A stretch of DNA of 6,006 nt from Paludibacteraceae bacterium (GTDB taxonomy: Bacteria > Bacteroidota > Bacteroidia > Bacteroidales > Paludibacteraceae). Shown here piece after piece: positions 5,959 through 6,006 of the stretch. Where the stretch lies: assembly GCA_017960065.1 (NCBI GenBank), contig JAGCZK010000207.1, positions 1-6,006 on the forward strand. Reading direction: 5' to 3'. How positions within the stretch are numbered: the stretch's first letter is position 1; each line of letters starts with the position of its first letter. The position numbers and the translations under genes were made by a program. A model generated the notes under the pieces. The model saw only the letters and a list, made by a program, of their open reading frames with translations. It did not search any database and was not told the DNA's origin.

Positions 5959-6000
5959 TCAGACCTCACCCCCAACCCCTCAGACCTCACCCCCGGCCCC
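5959..6000. repeat. C-rich 21-bp tandem repeat, cut by the window edge
   Basis: Two adjacent 21-base units (5959-5979 and 5980-6000) read TCAGACCTCACCCCCxxCCCC, differing only at xx (AA or GG), and are followed by TCTCCA. C-rich CCTCACCCCC-xx-CCCCTCTCC elements recur between genes in many bacterial genomes, often as the left arm of an inverted repeat whose right arm reads GGAGAGGGG. The right arm would lie beyond 6006. A run of eight C (5933-5940) precedes it. No terminator with a T run is visible after the agmatinase gene within the window. Confidence 0.75.
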
Positions 6001-6006
6001 TCTCCA

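Overview
The window looks like chromosomal DNA from a fairly GC-rich member of the Bacteroidales (Bacteroidota). Several promoters match the Bacteroidota type, TTTG about 19 bases upstream of TAnnTTTG. Start codons lack Shine-Dalgarno sequences and are preceded by A/T-rich DNA. Ribosomal protein S16 carries the long Ala/Glu/Lys-rich tail seen in this phylum, and the left edge encodes an HU-CCDC81 domain found mainly in Bacteroidota. I cannot name the genus.

Layout, left to right. (1) Positions 1-260, minus strand: the N-terminus of an HU-CCDC81 domain protein, probably of the SPOR-domain type, running off the left edge. It has no ATG and probably starts at TTG. (2) A divergent promoter region (261-454). 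(3) rpsP (455-1036, +), closed by a strong intrinsic terminator (1053-1085). (4) A COG2509-type FAD-dependent dehydrogenase (1102-2664, +), starting only 16 bases after that terminator. (5) pgeF, the laccase-domain/YfiH protein (2586-3473, -), convergent with the FAD gene and overlapping its 3' end by 79 bases. (6) A second divergent promoter region (3474-3680), with a 12-bp perfect palindrome between the promoters and a long imperfect hairpin in the leader of the rightward transcript. (7) A two-gene polyamine operon: a short PLP-dependent alanine-racemase-fold arginine decarboxylase (3681-5075, +), coupled through TGATG to an agmatinase (5075-5929, +). (8) A C-rich tandem repeat at the right edge (5959-6000).

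How the genes work together. The decarboxylase and agmatinase would form a complete arginine to agmatine to putrescine plus urea route, made from one message whose leader holds the hairpin. rpsP is a translation gene, pgeF is linked to cell-wall precursor quality control or purine nucleoside metabolism, and the FAD enzyme has no assigned substrate. I see no phage, transposase, CRISPR, toxin-antitoxin or defence genes. The content is ordinary core chromosome, and the points of interest are regulatory and boundary features rather than a new multi-gene system.
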